64,000 nt of DNA. It comes from an uncultured Collinsella sp. GTDB lineage: Bacteria > Actinomycetota > Coriobacteriia > Coriobacteriales > Coriobacteriaceae. Below, in pieces: positions 8,705-17,564 of the stretch. The stretch covers positions 1 through 64,000 of the forward strand of contig CAKUEU010000001.1 in assembly GCA_934646865.1 (NCBI GenBank), written 5' to 3'. The notes beneath the pieces were generated by a model. The model was not told the origin of the DNA. It worked only from the letters and a program-made list of their open reading frames with translations, and did not search any database. A program made the position numbers and the translations under genes. Positions within the stretch are counted from its first letter, which is position 1. Each line of letters opens with the position of its first letter.

Positions 8705-8732
8705 CAAGATCAACCTTTTTAGGAGTTTACGT

Positions 8733-9101
8733 ATGAACAAGCATAAGGCGAAGCTGGAAGGCCTCAAGCGTCGTCAGCGTCGTGTGCGCGGCAAGATCTC
8801 GGGTACCGCCGAGCGTCCGCGTCTTCGCGTGACCCGTACTAACGCCAATATCTATGCCCAGATCATCGACGACAGCAAGGGCTCCAGCCTGACGCTCGTC
8901 TCCGCCTCGACCCTCGAGGCCGAGTTCAAGGGCACCCACACCTCGAACAAGGAGGCTGCGGAGAAGGTCGGTCAGCTCGTTGGCAAGCGCGCCATCGAGG
9001 CCGGCATCACCAAGGTCGCCTTCGATCGTGGTGGCCGTATCTACCATGGCCGCGTCAAGGCCCTCGCCGACGGTGCTCGTGCCGCCGGTCTCGAGTTCTA
9101 G
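8733..9101 (+). CDS. rplR: 50S ribosomal protein L18
   Basis: A 122-residue L18, which binds 5S rRNA together with L5. [19 protein letters not shown] and the end [19 protein letters not shown] are family blocks. AGGAG lies before the ATG; rpsE follows after 14 nt. Normal length and order. Confidence 0.97.
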   Translation: MNKHKAKLEGLKRRQRRVRGKISGTAERPRLRVTRTNANIYAQIIDDSKGSSLTLVSASTLEAEFKGTHTSNKEAAEKVGQLVGKRAIEAGITKVAFDRGGRIYHGRVKALADGARAAGLEF

Positions 9102-9115
9102 GAGGTATGTAGCAC

Positions 9116-9640
9116 ATGGCTCGTAATCAGAAGCAGCAGCGCGAGGCCTCCGAGTTCGAGGAGCGCGTCGTTTACATCAACCGCGTGTCGAAGACCGTCA
9201 AGGGTGGTCGTCGCATGAGCCTCGTCGCTCTCGTCGTCGTTGGCGACGGCAAGGGCAACGTCGGCGTTGGCATGGGCAAGTCCGCTGAGGTGCCCCTGGC
9301 CATCTCCAAGGCGTCTCTCGATGCCAAGAAGAACATGTTCCACGTGCCGGTGACCGATGAGGGCACCATCCCGCACGAGGTTCTCGGTCACTTTGGTGCC
9401 GGCCGCATCATCATCAAGCCCGCTGTCGAGGGTACCGGCGTTATCGCCGGCGGCGCTGTGCGTCCCCTCTTCGAGCTTGCTGGCATCAAGAACGTCCTGT
9501 CCAAGTCCCTCGGTACCGACAACGGCCTCAACATCATCAAGGCTGCCGTCGAGGGCCTCAAGGAGCTCTCCAGCCCTGAGGACGTCGCGGCTCGCCGTGG
9601 CCTGACGGTCTCCGAGATGTTCGTCGGTAAGGAGAACTAA
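9116..9640 (+). CDS. rpsE: 30S ribosomal protein S5
   Basis: A 174-residue S5 with the N-terminal double-stranded RNA-binding-like domain ([18 protein letters not shown]) and C-terminal domain ([14 protein letters not shown]). It acts in mRNA entry and decoding fidelity. The ribosome binding site GGAGG overlaps the end of rplR. rpmD starts 2 nt after its stop. Confidence 0.97.
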   Translation: MARNQKQQREASEFEERVVYINRVSKTVKGGRRMSLVALVVVGDGKGNVGVGMGKSAEVPLAISKASLDAKKNMFHVPVTDEGTIPHEVLGHFGAGRIIIKPAVEGTGVIAGGAVRPLFELAGIKNVLSKSLGTDNGLNIIKAAVEGLKELSSPEDVAARRGLTVSEMFVGKEN

Positions 9641-9642
9641 GC

Positions 9643-9825
9643 ATGGCTGACACCATCAAGATCAAGCAGGTCCGCAGCACCAACGGTTGCAAGCAGGACC
9701 AGGTCCGTACTGTCCGTGCCCTCGGTCTCCACAGGATCCGCGAGGTTCGCGAGATTGCTGACAACGAGTCCGTCCGCGGCATGATCTTCAAGGTCAAGCA
9801 CCTTGTCGAGATTGTAGAGGAGTAG
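9643..9825 (+). CDS. rpmD: 50S ribosomal protein L30
   Basis: A 60-residue L30 (IKQVRSTNGCKQDQVRTVRA, then LHRIREVREIADNESVRGMI). Usual length. It is tightly packed between rpsE (2-nt gap) and rplO (3-nt gap), implying translational coupling. GGTAAGGAG at the end of rpsE serves as ribosome binding site. Confidence 0.95.
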   Translation: MADTIKIKQVRSTNGCKQDQVRTVRALGLHRIREVREIADNESVRGMIFKVKHLVEIVEE

Positions 9826-9828
9826 CAA

Positions 9829-10278
9829 ATGCAGCTTCACGATCTTACTCCCGCGCCCGGTTCCACCAAGAACCGCAAGCGCGTCGGCCGTGGCAATTCT
9901 TCGGGTCACGGCACCACTTCTGGCCGCGGCCAGAAGGGCCAGGGCTCTCGCTCTGGCGGCACCAAGGGTGCCGGCTTCGAGGGTGGCCAGACTCCGCTGG
10001 CTATGCGCCTGCCCAAGCTTCCGGGCTTCCGCAACCCCCGTCGTATCGAGTACACCGCCGTTAACGTTGAGCGTCTCGAGCGTAAGTTCGAGGACGGCGC
10101 TGTGATCGACGGTGCCGCTCTTAAGGCCGCTCGCATCACCAAGAGCGAGTTCGAGCCCGTCAAGGTGCTCGGCAATGGTGAGCTCACCAAGAAGTTCACG
10201 GTCAAGGTCGACAAGGTCAGCGCTTCCGCGCAGGCCAAGATCGAGGCCGCCGGCGGAAAGGTCGAGCTGCCGTGCTAA
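9829..10278 (+). CDS. rplO: 50S ribosomal protein L15
   Basis: A 149-residue L15. The basic, glycine-rich N-terminal extension that threads into 23S rRNA is seen ([20 protein letters not shown]). Its last codons overlap the start of secY by 7 nt. L15 is a late assembly protein of the 50S subunit. Confidence 0.97.
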   Translation: MQLHDLTPAPGSTKNRKRVGRGNSSGHGTTSGRGQKGQGSRSGGTKGAGFEGGQTPLAMRLPKLPGFRNPRRIEYTAVNVERLERKFEDGAVIDGAALKAARITKSEFEPVKVLGNGELTKKFTVKVDKVSASAQAKIEAAGGKVELPC

Positions 10279-11558
10279 ATGGTCTTAAGAATGCTTTCCG
10301 CATCAAAGAACTGCGCGAAAAGATTCTTTTTACCATAGCTATGCTCGTCGTGTACCGCATTGGTGCGCACGTTCCTGTGCCCGGCATTCCCTTCCAGGGG
10401 ATGCTGGGCCTTTTCTCGACCGAGAACAACTCGGTCGCCGCAGGTGCTATGGCCCTCCTGAATCTTTTCTCTGGTGGCGCGTTGAGCTATGTTTCGGTGT
10501 TCTCCCTGGGCATCATGCCCTATATCACGAGCTCGATTATCCTCCAGATGCTCCAGGCCGTCGTGCCTTCCCTGCATGAGCTTGCCCGCGAGGGCGAGGT
10601 CGGTCAGACCAAGATCACGCAGTATTCGCGTTACCTCACCTTGGCCCTGGCAATCCTCAACTCCGTGGGTTACCTCTTCCTCTTTAAGAGCTTCGGTATC
10701 AGCTTCAACGGTGCCGGTGCTCCCGAGATCATCTTTGACCTCATGATCGTCGGTACGCTCACCGCGGGCGCCATGCTGATCATGTGGATTGGTGAGCTCA
10801 TCACCCAGCGCGGTATCGGCAATGGTATGTCGTTGATTATCTTCGCGAACATCATGGCCGGTCTTCCGCAGGCGATCTTCTCCAGCACCGAGGGTAACGC
10901 CGGTGGCATCATCACCATGGTGATCATCTGCGCCATCATCCTGCTGGTCATCCCGCTGATTGTTTTCCTTGAGCGCGGCCAGCGCCGCATTCCGGTCTCC
11001 TACGCCAAGCGCGTCGTGGGCCGTCGCATGATGGGTGGTCAGACCACCTACCTGCCCATCAAGGTCAACACCGCGGGTGTCGTGCCGATCATCTTTGCTT
11101 CGGCACTGCTGTACTTCCCGGCCCAGATTGCCGTGTTCTTCCCCGGCATCGGCTGGATCCAGGCAGTTGCCTCTGCGCTTTCGACCGGTTGGCTCAACTG
11201 GGTGCTTAACGTTGTCCTCATCGTGTTCTTCGCGTACTTCTACACCTCCATGGTGTTCAACCCCGACGACACGGCCGACAACCTTAAGAAGCAGGGCGGC
11301 TTTATTCCGGGCGTCCGTCCGGGTAGGGCTACCGCGGCCTACATCAAGAACGCGCTCAACAAGATCACGCTTCCCAGCGCTGTCTTCTTGGCGCTCATCG
11401 CCATCGTGCCTTCGATCATCTTCTCCTTCACGGGTAACCAGCTGATCCAGGCATTTGGCGGCACGTCCATCCTCATCATGGTCGGCGTCGTGCTCGACAC
11501 GGTCGACAAGCTCGAAGGCCAGATCAAGATGTATGATTACGATGGATTCTTTAAATAG
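10272..11558 (+). CDS. secY: Preprotein translocase subunit SecY
   Basis: A 428-residue, ten-helix membrane protein forming the SecYEG protein-conducting channel. Recognisable blocks are the N-terminal [29 protein letters not shown] and the cytosolic loop [19 protein letters not shown]. The start is GTG at 10272, inside the end of rplO, so translation is probably coupled. Its motor partner SecA is encoded at 31854-34661. Order rplO-secY-adk-map is the usual one. Confidence 0.96.
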   Translation: MLNGLKNAFRIKELREKILFTIAMLVVYRIGAHVPVPGIPFQGMLGLFSTENNSVAAGAMALLNLFSGGALSYVSVFSLGIMPYITSSIILQMLQAVVPSLHELAREGEVGQTKITQYSRYLTLALAILNSVGYLFLFKSFGISFNGAGAPEIIFDLMIVGTLTAGAMLIMWIGELITQRGIGNGMSLIIFANIMAGLPQAIFSSTEGNAGGIITMVIICAIILLVIPLIVFLERGQRRIPVSYAKRVVGRRMMGGQTTYLPIKVNTAGVVPIIFASALLYFPAQIAVFFPGIGWIQAVASALSTGWLNWVLNVVLIVFFAYFYTSMVFNPDDTADNLKKQGGFIPGVRPGRATAAYIKNALNKITLPSAVFLALIAIVPSIIFSFTGNQLIQAFGGTSILIMVGVVLDTVDKLEGQIKMYDYDGFFK

Positions 11559-11576
11559 GCTAGAGGAGGATTGCTC

Positions 11577-12203
11577 ATGAACCTCGTATTGCTCGGAGCT
11601 CCGGGTGCCGGTAAGGGCACCGTTGCACAGGAGCTCGTCGCCGAGTTCGGCGTCGCTCACATTTCCACGGGCGACCTGCTGCGTGCTGCCGTCAAGGGTG
11701 GCACCGAGCTTGGTATTCAGGCTAAGAAGTACATGGACGCTGGCGAGCTCGTTCCCGACCAGCTCGTGATCGACCTTGTCAAGGAGCGCCTTGCCGCCGA
11801 TGACGCCCAGCAGGGCTTCATCCTCGACGGCTTCCCGCGCAACACCGCCCAGGCTGTGACGCTCGATTCCGAGCTCTCCGCCATGGGTCGCGAGATTGAT
11901 TGCGCCCTTCTGGTCGACGTGGCCCCCGAGGTCATCATCGACCGTCTGTCTTCGCGTCGCACCTGCCGCGCCTGCGGTTACACCGGCACCGCTGCCGATG
12001 CTACCTGCCCCAAGTGTGGCGGCGAGATGTATCAGCGCGACGACGACAAGCCCGAGACCATCAAGAACCGTCTCGACGTCTACGAGAAGTCCACGAGCCC
12101 GCTCGTCGACTACTATCGTGGCCAGGGTCTGCTCAAGTCGGTCAACGGTGACCAGGCTCGCGAGACCGTGTACGGGGATGTCAAAGAGGCTCTCGGTCTA
12201 TGA
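11577..12203 (+). CDS. adk: Adenylate kinase
   Basis: A 208-residue enzyme making 2 ADP from ATP and AMP. P-loop GAPGAGKGT is at residues 7-15, and GFPRN marks the AMP-binding part. The LID domain carries four cysteines (CRACGY, later CPKCGG) and so should bind zinc. ATG 11577 is preferred to the TTG at 11571 because GAGGAGGA ends 6 nt before it. Its TGA stop overlaps the ATG of map (ATGA), one of only three TGA stops in the window. Confidence 0.95.
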   Translation: MNLVLLGAPGAGKGTVAQELVAEFGVAHISTGDLLRAAVKGGTELGIQAKKYMDAGELVPDQLVIDLVKERLAADDAQQGFILDGFPRNTAQAVTLDSELSAMGREIDCALLVDVAPEVIIDRLSSRRTCRACGYTGTAADATCPKCGGEMYQRDDDKPETIKNRLDVYEKSTSPLVDYYRGQGLLKSVNGDQARETVYGDVKEALGL

Positions 12204-12988
12204 TCAAGATTAAGTCTGCGACGCAAATCGAGCAGATGAAGAAGGCAGGAGCGCTATCTAAGATGGCGCTCCGCCACGTTGGAGCCATGGTTCGCCCCGG
12301 TGTTTCGACCTTTGAGCTCGATCAGCTCGCGGAGCAGATTATCCGCATGCATGGCGGCACCCCGGCCTTTAAGGGCTACGGCGGGTTCCCCGGAACCATT
12401 TGCGCATCGATCAACGATGCCGTGGTGCACGGTATTCCCAACCCCGACATGATCCTGCGCGATGGCGATATCATCTCCATCGATACGGGCGCCGTTGTCG
12501 ACGGTTGGGTCGGCGATAACGCCTGGACGTTTTTCGTCGGTACCCCCACGCCCGAGGCCAAGGCCCTGTGCGAGGTCACGCGCGATTGCCTTAAGGCTGC
12601 AATCGAGCAGGCTGTTCCCGGCAACCATATCGGGGACATTGGCTATGCCGTCCAGGCCCTCGCCGAGTCTCACGGCTACGGCGTGCTTCGCGATTACGTG
12701 GGGCACGGCATCGGTCGCGTGATGCACGAGGACCCCAACGTTCCGAACTACGGAAAGAAGGGGAGGGGCGTTCGCCTTCAGGCCGGTATGGTCATTGCCA
12801 TCGAGCCGATGGTTACGATGGGTTCCAATCATGTGAGCACGGGCTCCGATGGTTGGATTGTCACGACCAACGACCATCTGCCTGCCGCGCACTACGAGAA
12901 CACCGTCGCCATTACCAACGACGGCCCGGTGATTCTCACCACCGACGCACAAGGCTCGTGGTGCTCTCTCCAAGGCGGAGAAATGTAA
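12200..12988 (+). CDS. map: Methionine aminopeptidase, type I
   Basis: A 262-residue metalloenzyme that removes the initiator methionine. The pita-bread fold ligands are seen in ISIDTGAVVDGWVGDNAW (two Asp), YVGHGIGRVMHEDP (His) and the Glu of AIEPMV. It overlaps adk by 4 nt. A further substrate-binding His lies in GGFPGTICASINDAVVHGIP. Length is normal for type Ia. Confidence 0.95.
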   Translation: MIKIKSATQIEQMKKAGALSKMALRHVGAMVRPGVSTFELDQLAEQIIRMHGGTPAFKGYGGFPGTICASINDAVVHGIPNPDMILRDGDIISIDTGAVVDGWVGDNAWTFFVGTPTPEAKALCEVTRDCLKAAIEQAVPGNHIGDIGYAVQALAESHGYGVLRDYVGHGIGRVMHEDPNVPNYGKKGRGVRLQAGMVIAIEPMVTMGSNHVSTGSDGWIVTTNDHLPAAHYENTVAITNDGPVILTTDAQGSWCSLQGGEM

Positions 12989-13024
12989 CAAGTTCCATCA
13001 AGTTGTGGAGCCATTACGAAGATA

Positions 13025-13053
13025 TTACGATACGTGCATGCGTATTGTAGAAT
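13025..13053 (+). promoter_or_regulatory. Possible internal promoter before infA
   Basis: TTACGA (13025-13030) and TAGAAT (13048-13053) are spaced 17 nt apart in a locally AT-rich stretch between map and infA. The -35 is weak, the -10 is good. An internal promoter for infA-rpmJ-rpsM-rpsK-rpsD-rpoA-rplQ would be plausible. Confidence 0.4.
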
Positions 13054-13092
13054 ACTCAATCGCTGTCGTTTTCTAGAGAAAGATGATTGCTT

Positions 13093-13311
13093 GTGAAGAA
13101 GGAAGACGCAATTGAGCTCGAGGGTACGGTAAAGGAACCGCTGCCCAACGCCATGTTCAAGGTTGAGCTCGAGAACGGTCATTCGGTTCTGTGCAACATT
13201 TCTGGCAAGATCCGAATGAATTACATCCGTATTCTCCCCGGTGACAGGGTTGTCGTGGAGCTTTCCCCGTACGACCTGACCCGCGGCCGCATCACCTATC
13301 GCTACAAATAG
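13093..13311 (+). CDS. infA: Translation initiation factor IF-1
   Basis: A 72-residue OB-fold protein that binds the A site of the 30S subunit. Blocks: [33 protein letters not shown] [17 protein letters not shown], and [10 protein letters not shown] at the end. The GTG at 13093 gives the usual family length; a TTG two codons upstream (13087) is also possible. AGAGAAAG at 13075-13082 is a modest ribosome binding site. Confidence 0.93.
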   Translation: MKKEDAIELEGTVKEPLPNAMFKVELENGHSVLCNISGKIRMNYIRILPGDRVVVELSPYDLTRGRITYRYK

Positions 13312-13335
13312 CGGCACGCATACACGCACTCCTTT

Positions 13336-13412
13336 TCCGACTGCAGGCTTAGCTCAACCTACGGTCGGATTGTGTGTGAAGACCAGCCATAGTTTTAAAC
13401 GCCTGCGGCTGG
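13336..13412 (+). promoter_or_regulatory. Structured spacer upstream of rpmJ
   Basis: Two hairpins lie in the 150-nt gap: TCCGAC (13336-13341) with GTCGGA (13364-13369), and CCAGCC (13383-13388) with GGCTGG (13407-13412). A third weak stem lies just before the rpmJ ribosome binding site. Such a long structured spacer inside a compact ribosomal operon suggests an autoregulatory or processing element. Confidence 0.4.
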
Positions 13413-13461
13413 GCGAGTAGATAGTAGGGAAGTAGTTTGAGCGCTACCGAAAGGAAGAACG

Positions 13462-13575
13462 ATGAAGGTACGTCCTTCGGTCAAGAAGATGTGCGATAAG
13501 TGCAAAATCATTAGGCGCCATGGCAAGGTCCTCGTCATTTGCGAGAACCCCCGTCATAAGCAGCGTCAGGGTTAA
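13462..13575 (+). CDS. rpmJ: 50S ribosomal protein L36
   Basis: A 37-residue L36 beginning [20 protein letters not shown]. Three cysteines and a histidine (Cys11, Cys14, Cys27, His32) form the zinc site of the C+ form. AAAGGAAG precedes the ATG. Position between infA and rpsM is standard. Confidence 0.95.
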   Translation: MKVRPSVKKMCDKCKIIRRHGKVLVICENPRHKQRQG

Positions 13576-13589
13576 GAGAGGAGACTACG

Positions 13590-13964
13590 TTGGCCCGTAT
13601 TAATGGTGTCGACCTCCCGCGTGAGAAGCGCGTTGAGATCGGTCTGACCTACATTTACGGCATCGGCCGCACCACTGCGACGAAGATCTGCGTCGAGTGC
13701 AACGTTAACGTGGATACGCGCGTTAAGGACCTCACCGAGGATGAGGTTAACGCCATCCGTGATTATATCGACAAGAACCAGATCATGGTTGAGGGCGACC
13801 TCCGCCGTGAGCGCAACCAGAACGTCAAGCGCCTTATGGACATCGGCTGCAACCGCGGCCTTCGTCACCGCAAGGGCCTCCCGGTCCGCGGCCAGCGCAC
13901 CCACACTAACGCTCGTACCCGCAAGGGCCCGAAGCGTCAGATCGGTGCTAAGAAGAAGAAATAA
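13590..13964 (+). CDS. rpsM: 30S ribosomal protein S13
   Basis: A 124-residue S13 of the small-subunit head, contacting the P-site tRNA and the 50S subunit. [20 protein letters not shown] and the tail [15 protein letters not shown] are diagnostic. The start is TTG at 13590, with GAGAGGAG 7 nt upstream; an alternative ATG would lose conserved sequence. Confidence 0.96.
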   Translation: MARINGVDLPREKRVEIGLTYIYGIGRTTATKICVECNVNVDTRVKDLTEDEVNAIRDYIDKNQIMVEGDLRRERNQNVKRLMDIGCNRGLRHRKGLPVRGQRTHTNARTRKGPKRQIGAKKKK

Positions 13965-13978
13965 GGAGCGCTAGATAG

Positions 13979-14383
13979 ATGGCTACTGCTAAGAAGAACG
14001 TTCGCGCTGCCCGTCTGAAGCGCGCGGACCGTAAGAACATTTCCGTGGGCCAGGCTCACATCCGTTCTACGTTCAACAACACGATCGTTTCGATCACCGA
14101 TCCCCAGGGCAACGTCATTTCCTGGAAGTCGGCTGGCCAGGTGGGCTTCAAGGGCTCCCGTAAGTCCACGCCGTTCGCTGCCCAGATGGCTGCCGAGGCT
14201 GCTGCCAAGCAGGCCATGGAGCACGGCATGAAGAAGGTTTCCGTCTTCGTCAAGGGCCCCGGCTCCGGTCGTGAGACCGCCATCCGCTCCCTCCAGGCTG
14301 CTGGCCTCGAGGTCTCGAGCATCCAGGACAAGACCCCCATCCCGCACAACGGCTGCCGCCCCAAGAAGCGTCGCCGCGTGTAA
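13979..14383 (+). CDS. rpsK: 30S ribosomal protein S11
   Basis: A 134-residue S11 of the 30S platform. [19 protein letters not shown] and the C-terminal [16 protein letters not shown] are the family signatures. Ribosome binding site AAGGAG lies in the 14-nt gap after rpsM. Confidence 0.97.
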   Translation: MATAKKNVRAARLKRADRKNISVGQAHIRSTFNNTIVSITDPQGNVISWKSAGQVGFKGSRKSTPFAAQMAAEAAAKQAMEHGMKKVSVFVKGPGSGRETAIRSLQAAGLEVSSIQDKTPIPHNGCRPKKRRRV

Positions 14384-14402
14384 CTGAAAGGATCGTATCA
14401 AT

Positions 14403-14999
14403 ATGGCAATCGACAGGACTCCTGTTCTTAAGCGCTGCCGTCAGCTCGGGATCGATCCCGCTGAGCTCGGTTACAGCAGCAAGAAGGAATCTATCCGTCA
14501 GCCCAAGCGCCGTCGCAAGGAATCTGAGTACGGCATGCAGCTGCGCGAGAAGCAGAAGGTCAAGTTCATCTATGGCGTTCTGGAGAAGCAGTTCCACGGC
14601 TACTTCAACAAGGCCCGTAAGATGAACGGCGTCACCGGTGAGAACCTCATGATCATCCTTGAGTCTCGCCTCGACAACGTCGTCTTCCGTCTTGGCTTCG
14701 CCCGCACCCGCAAAGAGGCTCGTCAGTCCGTCCGTCACGGTCACTTCACCGTGAACGGCAAGCGCGTGGACATCCCGTCCTACCGCGTCAAGGCCGGCGA
14801 CGTCGTCGCTGTCGGCGAGAAGTTCCGTGACCTCCTCCCCATCAAGGAGGCCCTGATTTCCTCCGAGCGCTTTGAGGTCCCTGGCTGGCTCGAGGTCGAT
14901 ATCGAGAAGCTGTCTGGTAACGTGCTCGCTCTGCCGACGCGTGAGCAGATCAGCGGTGATATCAACGAGCAGCTCATCGTCGAGCTCTACTCTAAGTAG
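14403..14999 (+). CDS. rpsD: 30S ribosomal protein S4
   Basis: A 198-residue S4, a primary 16S rRNA-binding assembly protein with a C-terminal S4 RNA-binding domain (ARTRKEARQSVRHGHFTVNG). It lacks the N-terminal zinc cysteine cluster, so it is the C- form. The gene lies between rpsK and rpoA, as in many Gram-positive bacteria. AAAGGA precedes the ATG. Confidence 0.97.
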   Translation: MAIDRTPVLKRCRQLGIDPAELGYSSKKESIRQPKRRRKESEYGMQLREKQKVKFIYGVLEKQFHGYFNKARKMNGVTGENLMIILESRLDNVVFRLGFARTRKEARQSVRHGHFTVNGKRVDIPSYRVKAGDVVAVGEKFRDLLPIKEALISSERFEVPGWLEVDIEKLSGNVLALPTREQISGDINEQLIVELYSK

Positions 15000-15031
15000 T
15001 CCATCCGGGCTGCTGAGGCTGGAGGTAATAC

Positions 15032-15973
15032 ATGTCAGAATTCATTAGGCCTCAGGTTCAGGTCGAAGAGATCAACGAGACGTCTGCTCGTGTCTCCGTC
15101 GAGCCGCTCGAGCGTGGCTACGGCGATACGCTGGGTAACTCCCTTCGTCGCGTTCTTCTGTCCTCGCTCGAGGGTGCCGCCGTCGAGGCTATTCAGATCG
15201 ATGGTGCACAGCACGAGTTCATGACCATCCCTAACATGGTCGAGGATGTCACCGACATCGTCCTGAATGTCAAGGGTCTTGTCTTCAGGGCTCTCGGCAC
15301 GACCGACGAGGCGACCGCCACCATTTCGGTTGACGGCCCCTGCGAGGTCACCGGTGCGGACTTCTTTATTCCGTCCGAGTTTGAGCTGGTCAACCCCGAG
15401 CAGCACATCGCTACGCTCACCGAGGGTGGCCATCTCACCATGAGCATGCGCATCGGCTATGGCCGCGGCTATGTCTCTGGCGAGGCTAACAAGCGCGACA
15501 ACGATCCCATCGGTGTGATCCACGTCGACTCGCTGTACTCGCCGGTGTCCCGTTGCGCCAAGCTCGTTGAGGCTTGCCGTGTCGGTCAGCACACCGACTA
15601 CGACCGCCTTGTCCTCGAGATCGAGACCAACGGTTCCATCGCCCCGCGCGACGCCGTGGTCCAGGCTGCCAATATCATCAACCAGCATATGGCTGCCTTT
15701 ATGGACCTTGCCGAGACCCCCGAGGTCGAGGAGGAGGCTTCGATCTTCGCTCCCGAGGTCACCAACGACAACGCCGAGCTGGACAAGCAGATCGAGGATC
15801 TGGACCTTTCCGTCCGTTCCTACAACTGCCTTAAGCGCGCCAGCATTCACTCGGTCCGTCAGCTCGTTGAGTTCTCGGAGAACGATCTGCTCAACATCCG
15901 TAACTTCGGTGTTAAGTCGATCGAGGAAGTGAAGGACAAGCTTGAGTCCATGGGCCTGAGCCTGAAGGCTTAA
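15032..15973 (+). CDS. rpoA: DNA-directed RNA polymerase subunit alpha
   Basis: A 313-residue alpha subunit. The N-terminal dimerisation domain (EPLERGYGDTLGNSLRRVLL) is joined through an acidic linker around residue 235 to the C-terminal promoter-binding domain (LDLSVRSYNCLKRASIHSV, then NLRNFG-like NIRNFGVKS). Length is normal. GGAGGT lies 9 nt before ATG. Confidence 0.97.
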   Translation: MSEFIRPQVQVEEINETSARVSVEPLERGYGDTLGNSLRRVLLSSLEGAAVEAIQIDGAQHEFMTIPNMVEDVTDIVLNVKGLVFRALGTTDEATATISVDGPCEVTGADFFIPSEFELVNPEQHIATLTEGGHLTMSMRIGYGRGYVSGEANKRDNDPIGVIHVDSLYSPVSRCAKLVEACRVGQHTDYDRLVLEIETNGSIAPRDAVVQAANIINQHMAAFMDLAETPEVEEEASIFAPEVTNDNAELDKQIEDLDLSVRSYNCLKRASIHSVRQLVEFSENDLLNIRNFGVKSIEEVKDKLESMGLSLKA

Positions 15974-16003
15974 TGCTTCGCATATTTGAGGAGAAACTAG
16001 ACC

Positions 16004-16486
16004 ATGCGTCACAACGTTAAGAAGGGCCTGAAGCTCGGCACCGATGCGAGCCACACCAAGGCCATGAAGAAGAGCCTGGCCAAGGCCCTCTTCGAGAACG
16101 ACCGCATCAAGACCACCGAGACCCGCGCTAAGGCGCTGCGTTCGGTCGTCGAGCCGATCATCACCTGGGCCAAGAAGGGCGACCTGCACTCTCGTCGTCT
16201 GGCCATCGCCAAGCTCGGCGATAAGCAGCTCGTTGCCGAGATCTTCGACAAGGCTGCCCAGGGCATGTGGCAGGACCGCAACGGCGGTTACACCCGCATC
16301 ATGAAGCTCGGTAACCGTAAGGGCGACAACGCTCCTATCGTTATCATGGAGCTCGTCACCGAGCCTTGCACGCCTAAGGCCAAGAAGGCTGCTCCGGCCC
16401 CCAAGAAGGCCGCTGCTCCCAAGAAGGTCGAGGCTGTCGAGGAGACCGCTGCCGAGGAGGCTCCTGCTGAGGAGACCGCTGAGTAG
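16004..16486 (+). CDS. rplQ: 50S ribosomal protein L17 with Ala/Lys/Glu-rich tail
   Basis: The first 122 or so residues are a normal L17 (RHNVKKGLKLGTDASHTKAM ... RNGGYTRIMKLGNRKGDNA). About 38 further residues form a low-complexity tail first rich in Ala-Lys-Pro, then in Ala-Glu. L17 lies near the peptide exit tunnel. Similar acidic or mixed tails occur in other actinobacterial L17 proteins. A strong terminator follows, closing the ribosomal operon. Confidence 0.95.
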   Translation: MRHNVKKGLKLGTDASHTKAMKKSLAKALFENDRIKTTETRAKALRSVVEPIITWAKKGDLHSRRLAIAKLGDKQLVAEIFDKAAQGMWQDRNGGYTRIMKLGNRKGDNAPIVIMELVTEPCTPKAKKAAPAPKKAAAPKKVEAVEETAAEEAPAEETAE

Positions 16487-16512
16487 ACATTCCGTCTGCA
16501 TAGGCTATATTC

Positions 16513-16543
16513 GAGGGGTACGTTCGCGTACCCCTCTTTTTTT
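16513..16543 (+). terminator. Intrinsic terminator of the ribosomal operon
   Basis: A perfect 10-bp stem GAGGGGTACG/CGTACCCCTC (16513-16522, 16527-16536) with a TTCG tetraloop and seven T (16537-16543). Confidence 0.92.
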
Positions 16544-16578
16544 GTCGCGATACCGTTGATTTTTTGTTGGGAGCGCCC

Positions 16579-17403
16579 ATGACCGCGCCGTCTGATTTCA
16601 ATTCGATTCCCGAGCTCGATGCCACGTTGGTATTTCGCGTGGCCTATGACGGCTCGTCCTATAGCGGATTTGCCGAACAGCCGGGGCAGACGACGGTTGC
16701 GGGCGAGCTTCGTCGTGCTATCGAGACGCTGTTGCGCCGCCCGATCGACCTGACGTGTGCGGGACGTACCGATGCCGGCGTGCATGCGGTGGCTCAGTAC
16801 ATCAGCGTACCCGTAACGGACGCTGAGCTGTCTTTAACGCGCCGTAGGTGGCTGCGGGCTATGGATGCCCTCCTGCCCAAAGATATCGCCATAAACGAGG
16901 TCTACAAGGCTCGTAAGGGCTTTTCTGCCCGCTTTGATGCACGCTCCCGTACGTATACGTATCGCATTGCTGATCGCGATGCGCGCCCCGTGCTCTCGCG
17001 CGGTGCGGTTTGGTGGCATCGCTATCCGCTGGATGTCGACGCTATGGCTGCCGCTTGCCCCGCGCTCTTGGGTGAGCAGGACTTCAAGAGCTTTTGCAAG
17101 GTCGCCTCGGCCGTGGGCAAGCCTACGCACCGTTGCGTGATACGCGCCGAGTTTGGCCACGAAGTCGCATTTGGCGAGGACATTTTGACCTTCACGATCG
17201 AGGGCAACGCGTTTTTGCATTCGATGGTCCGTACGATCGTCGGCACGCTCGTTGAGATTGGCATGCATCGCCGCGATCCCGAGTGGATGCGCGAGGTTAT
17301 TGACGCCTGCGACCGTACCGCCGCGGGCCCTACGGCACCTGCCTGCGGCCTTACGTTTATGGGCGTCGATTACGATCCTGCCGAGCTCGTCGTGCTCGAC
17401 TAG
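16579..17403 (+). CDS. truA: tRNA pseudouridine(38-40) synthase
   Basis: A 274-residue TruA. The catalytic aspartate is Asp65 in CAGRTDAGVHA, and FRVAYDGSSYSGF starts the fold. It modifies U38-U40 in the anticodon arm. ATG 16579 has GGGAG 5 nt upstream; a TTG at 16564 is less likely. Its place just after rplQ is conserved in many Gram-positive bacteria, although here the rplQ terminator separates them, so a separate promoter or read-through is needed. Confidence 0.93.
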   Translation: MTAPSDFNSIPELDATLVFRVAYDGSSYSGFAEQPGQTTVAGELRRAIETLLRRPIDLTCAGRTDAGVHAVAQYISVPVTDAELSLTRRRWLRAMDALLPKDIAINEVYKARKGFSARFDARSRTYTYRIADRDARPVLSRGAVWWHRYPLDVDAMAAACPALLGEQDFKSFCKVASAVGKPTHRCVIRAEFGHEVAFGEDILTFTIEGNAFLHSMVRTIVGTLVEIGMHRRDPEWMREVIDACDRTAAGPTAPACGLTFMGVDYDPAELVVLD

Positions 17404-17564
17404 GGGAGGGCTTGGCGCACCGTACGTAGACACCTTTCATCTGTGAGCTGCGCGTGTGCAACATCTGTTCTTGGCGTGCAATACAACCGGTGTCTCATTG
17501 CTTTTATTGCCGGGGTGTACCATGAACCACGGTTTGATTCATTGCAGTCGAGAGGACGGAAAAC

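Noticed and set aside
12201-12203. TGA as selenocysteine codon in this window
   Set aside because: The three TGA codons at gene ends are followed by unrelated sequence or by the next gene start, and no gene is interrupted by TGA; the selenium genes here point to a labile selenium cofactor, not selenocysteine.
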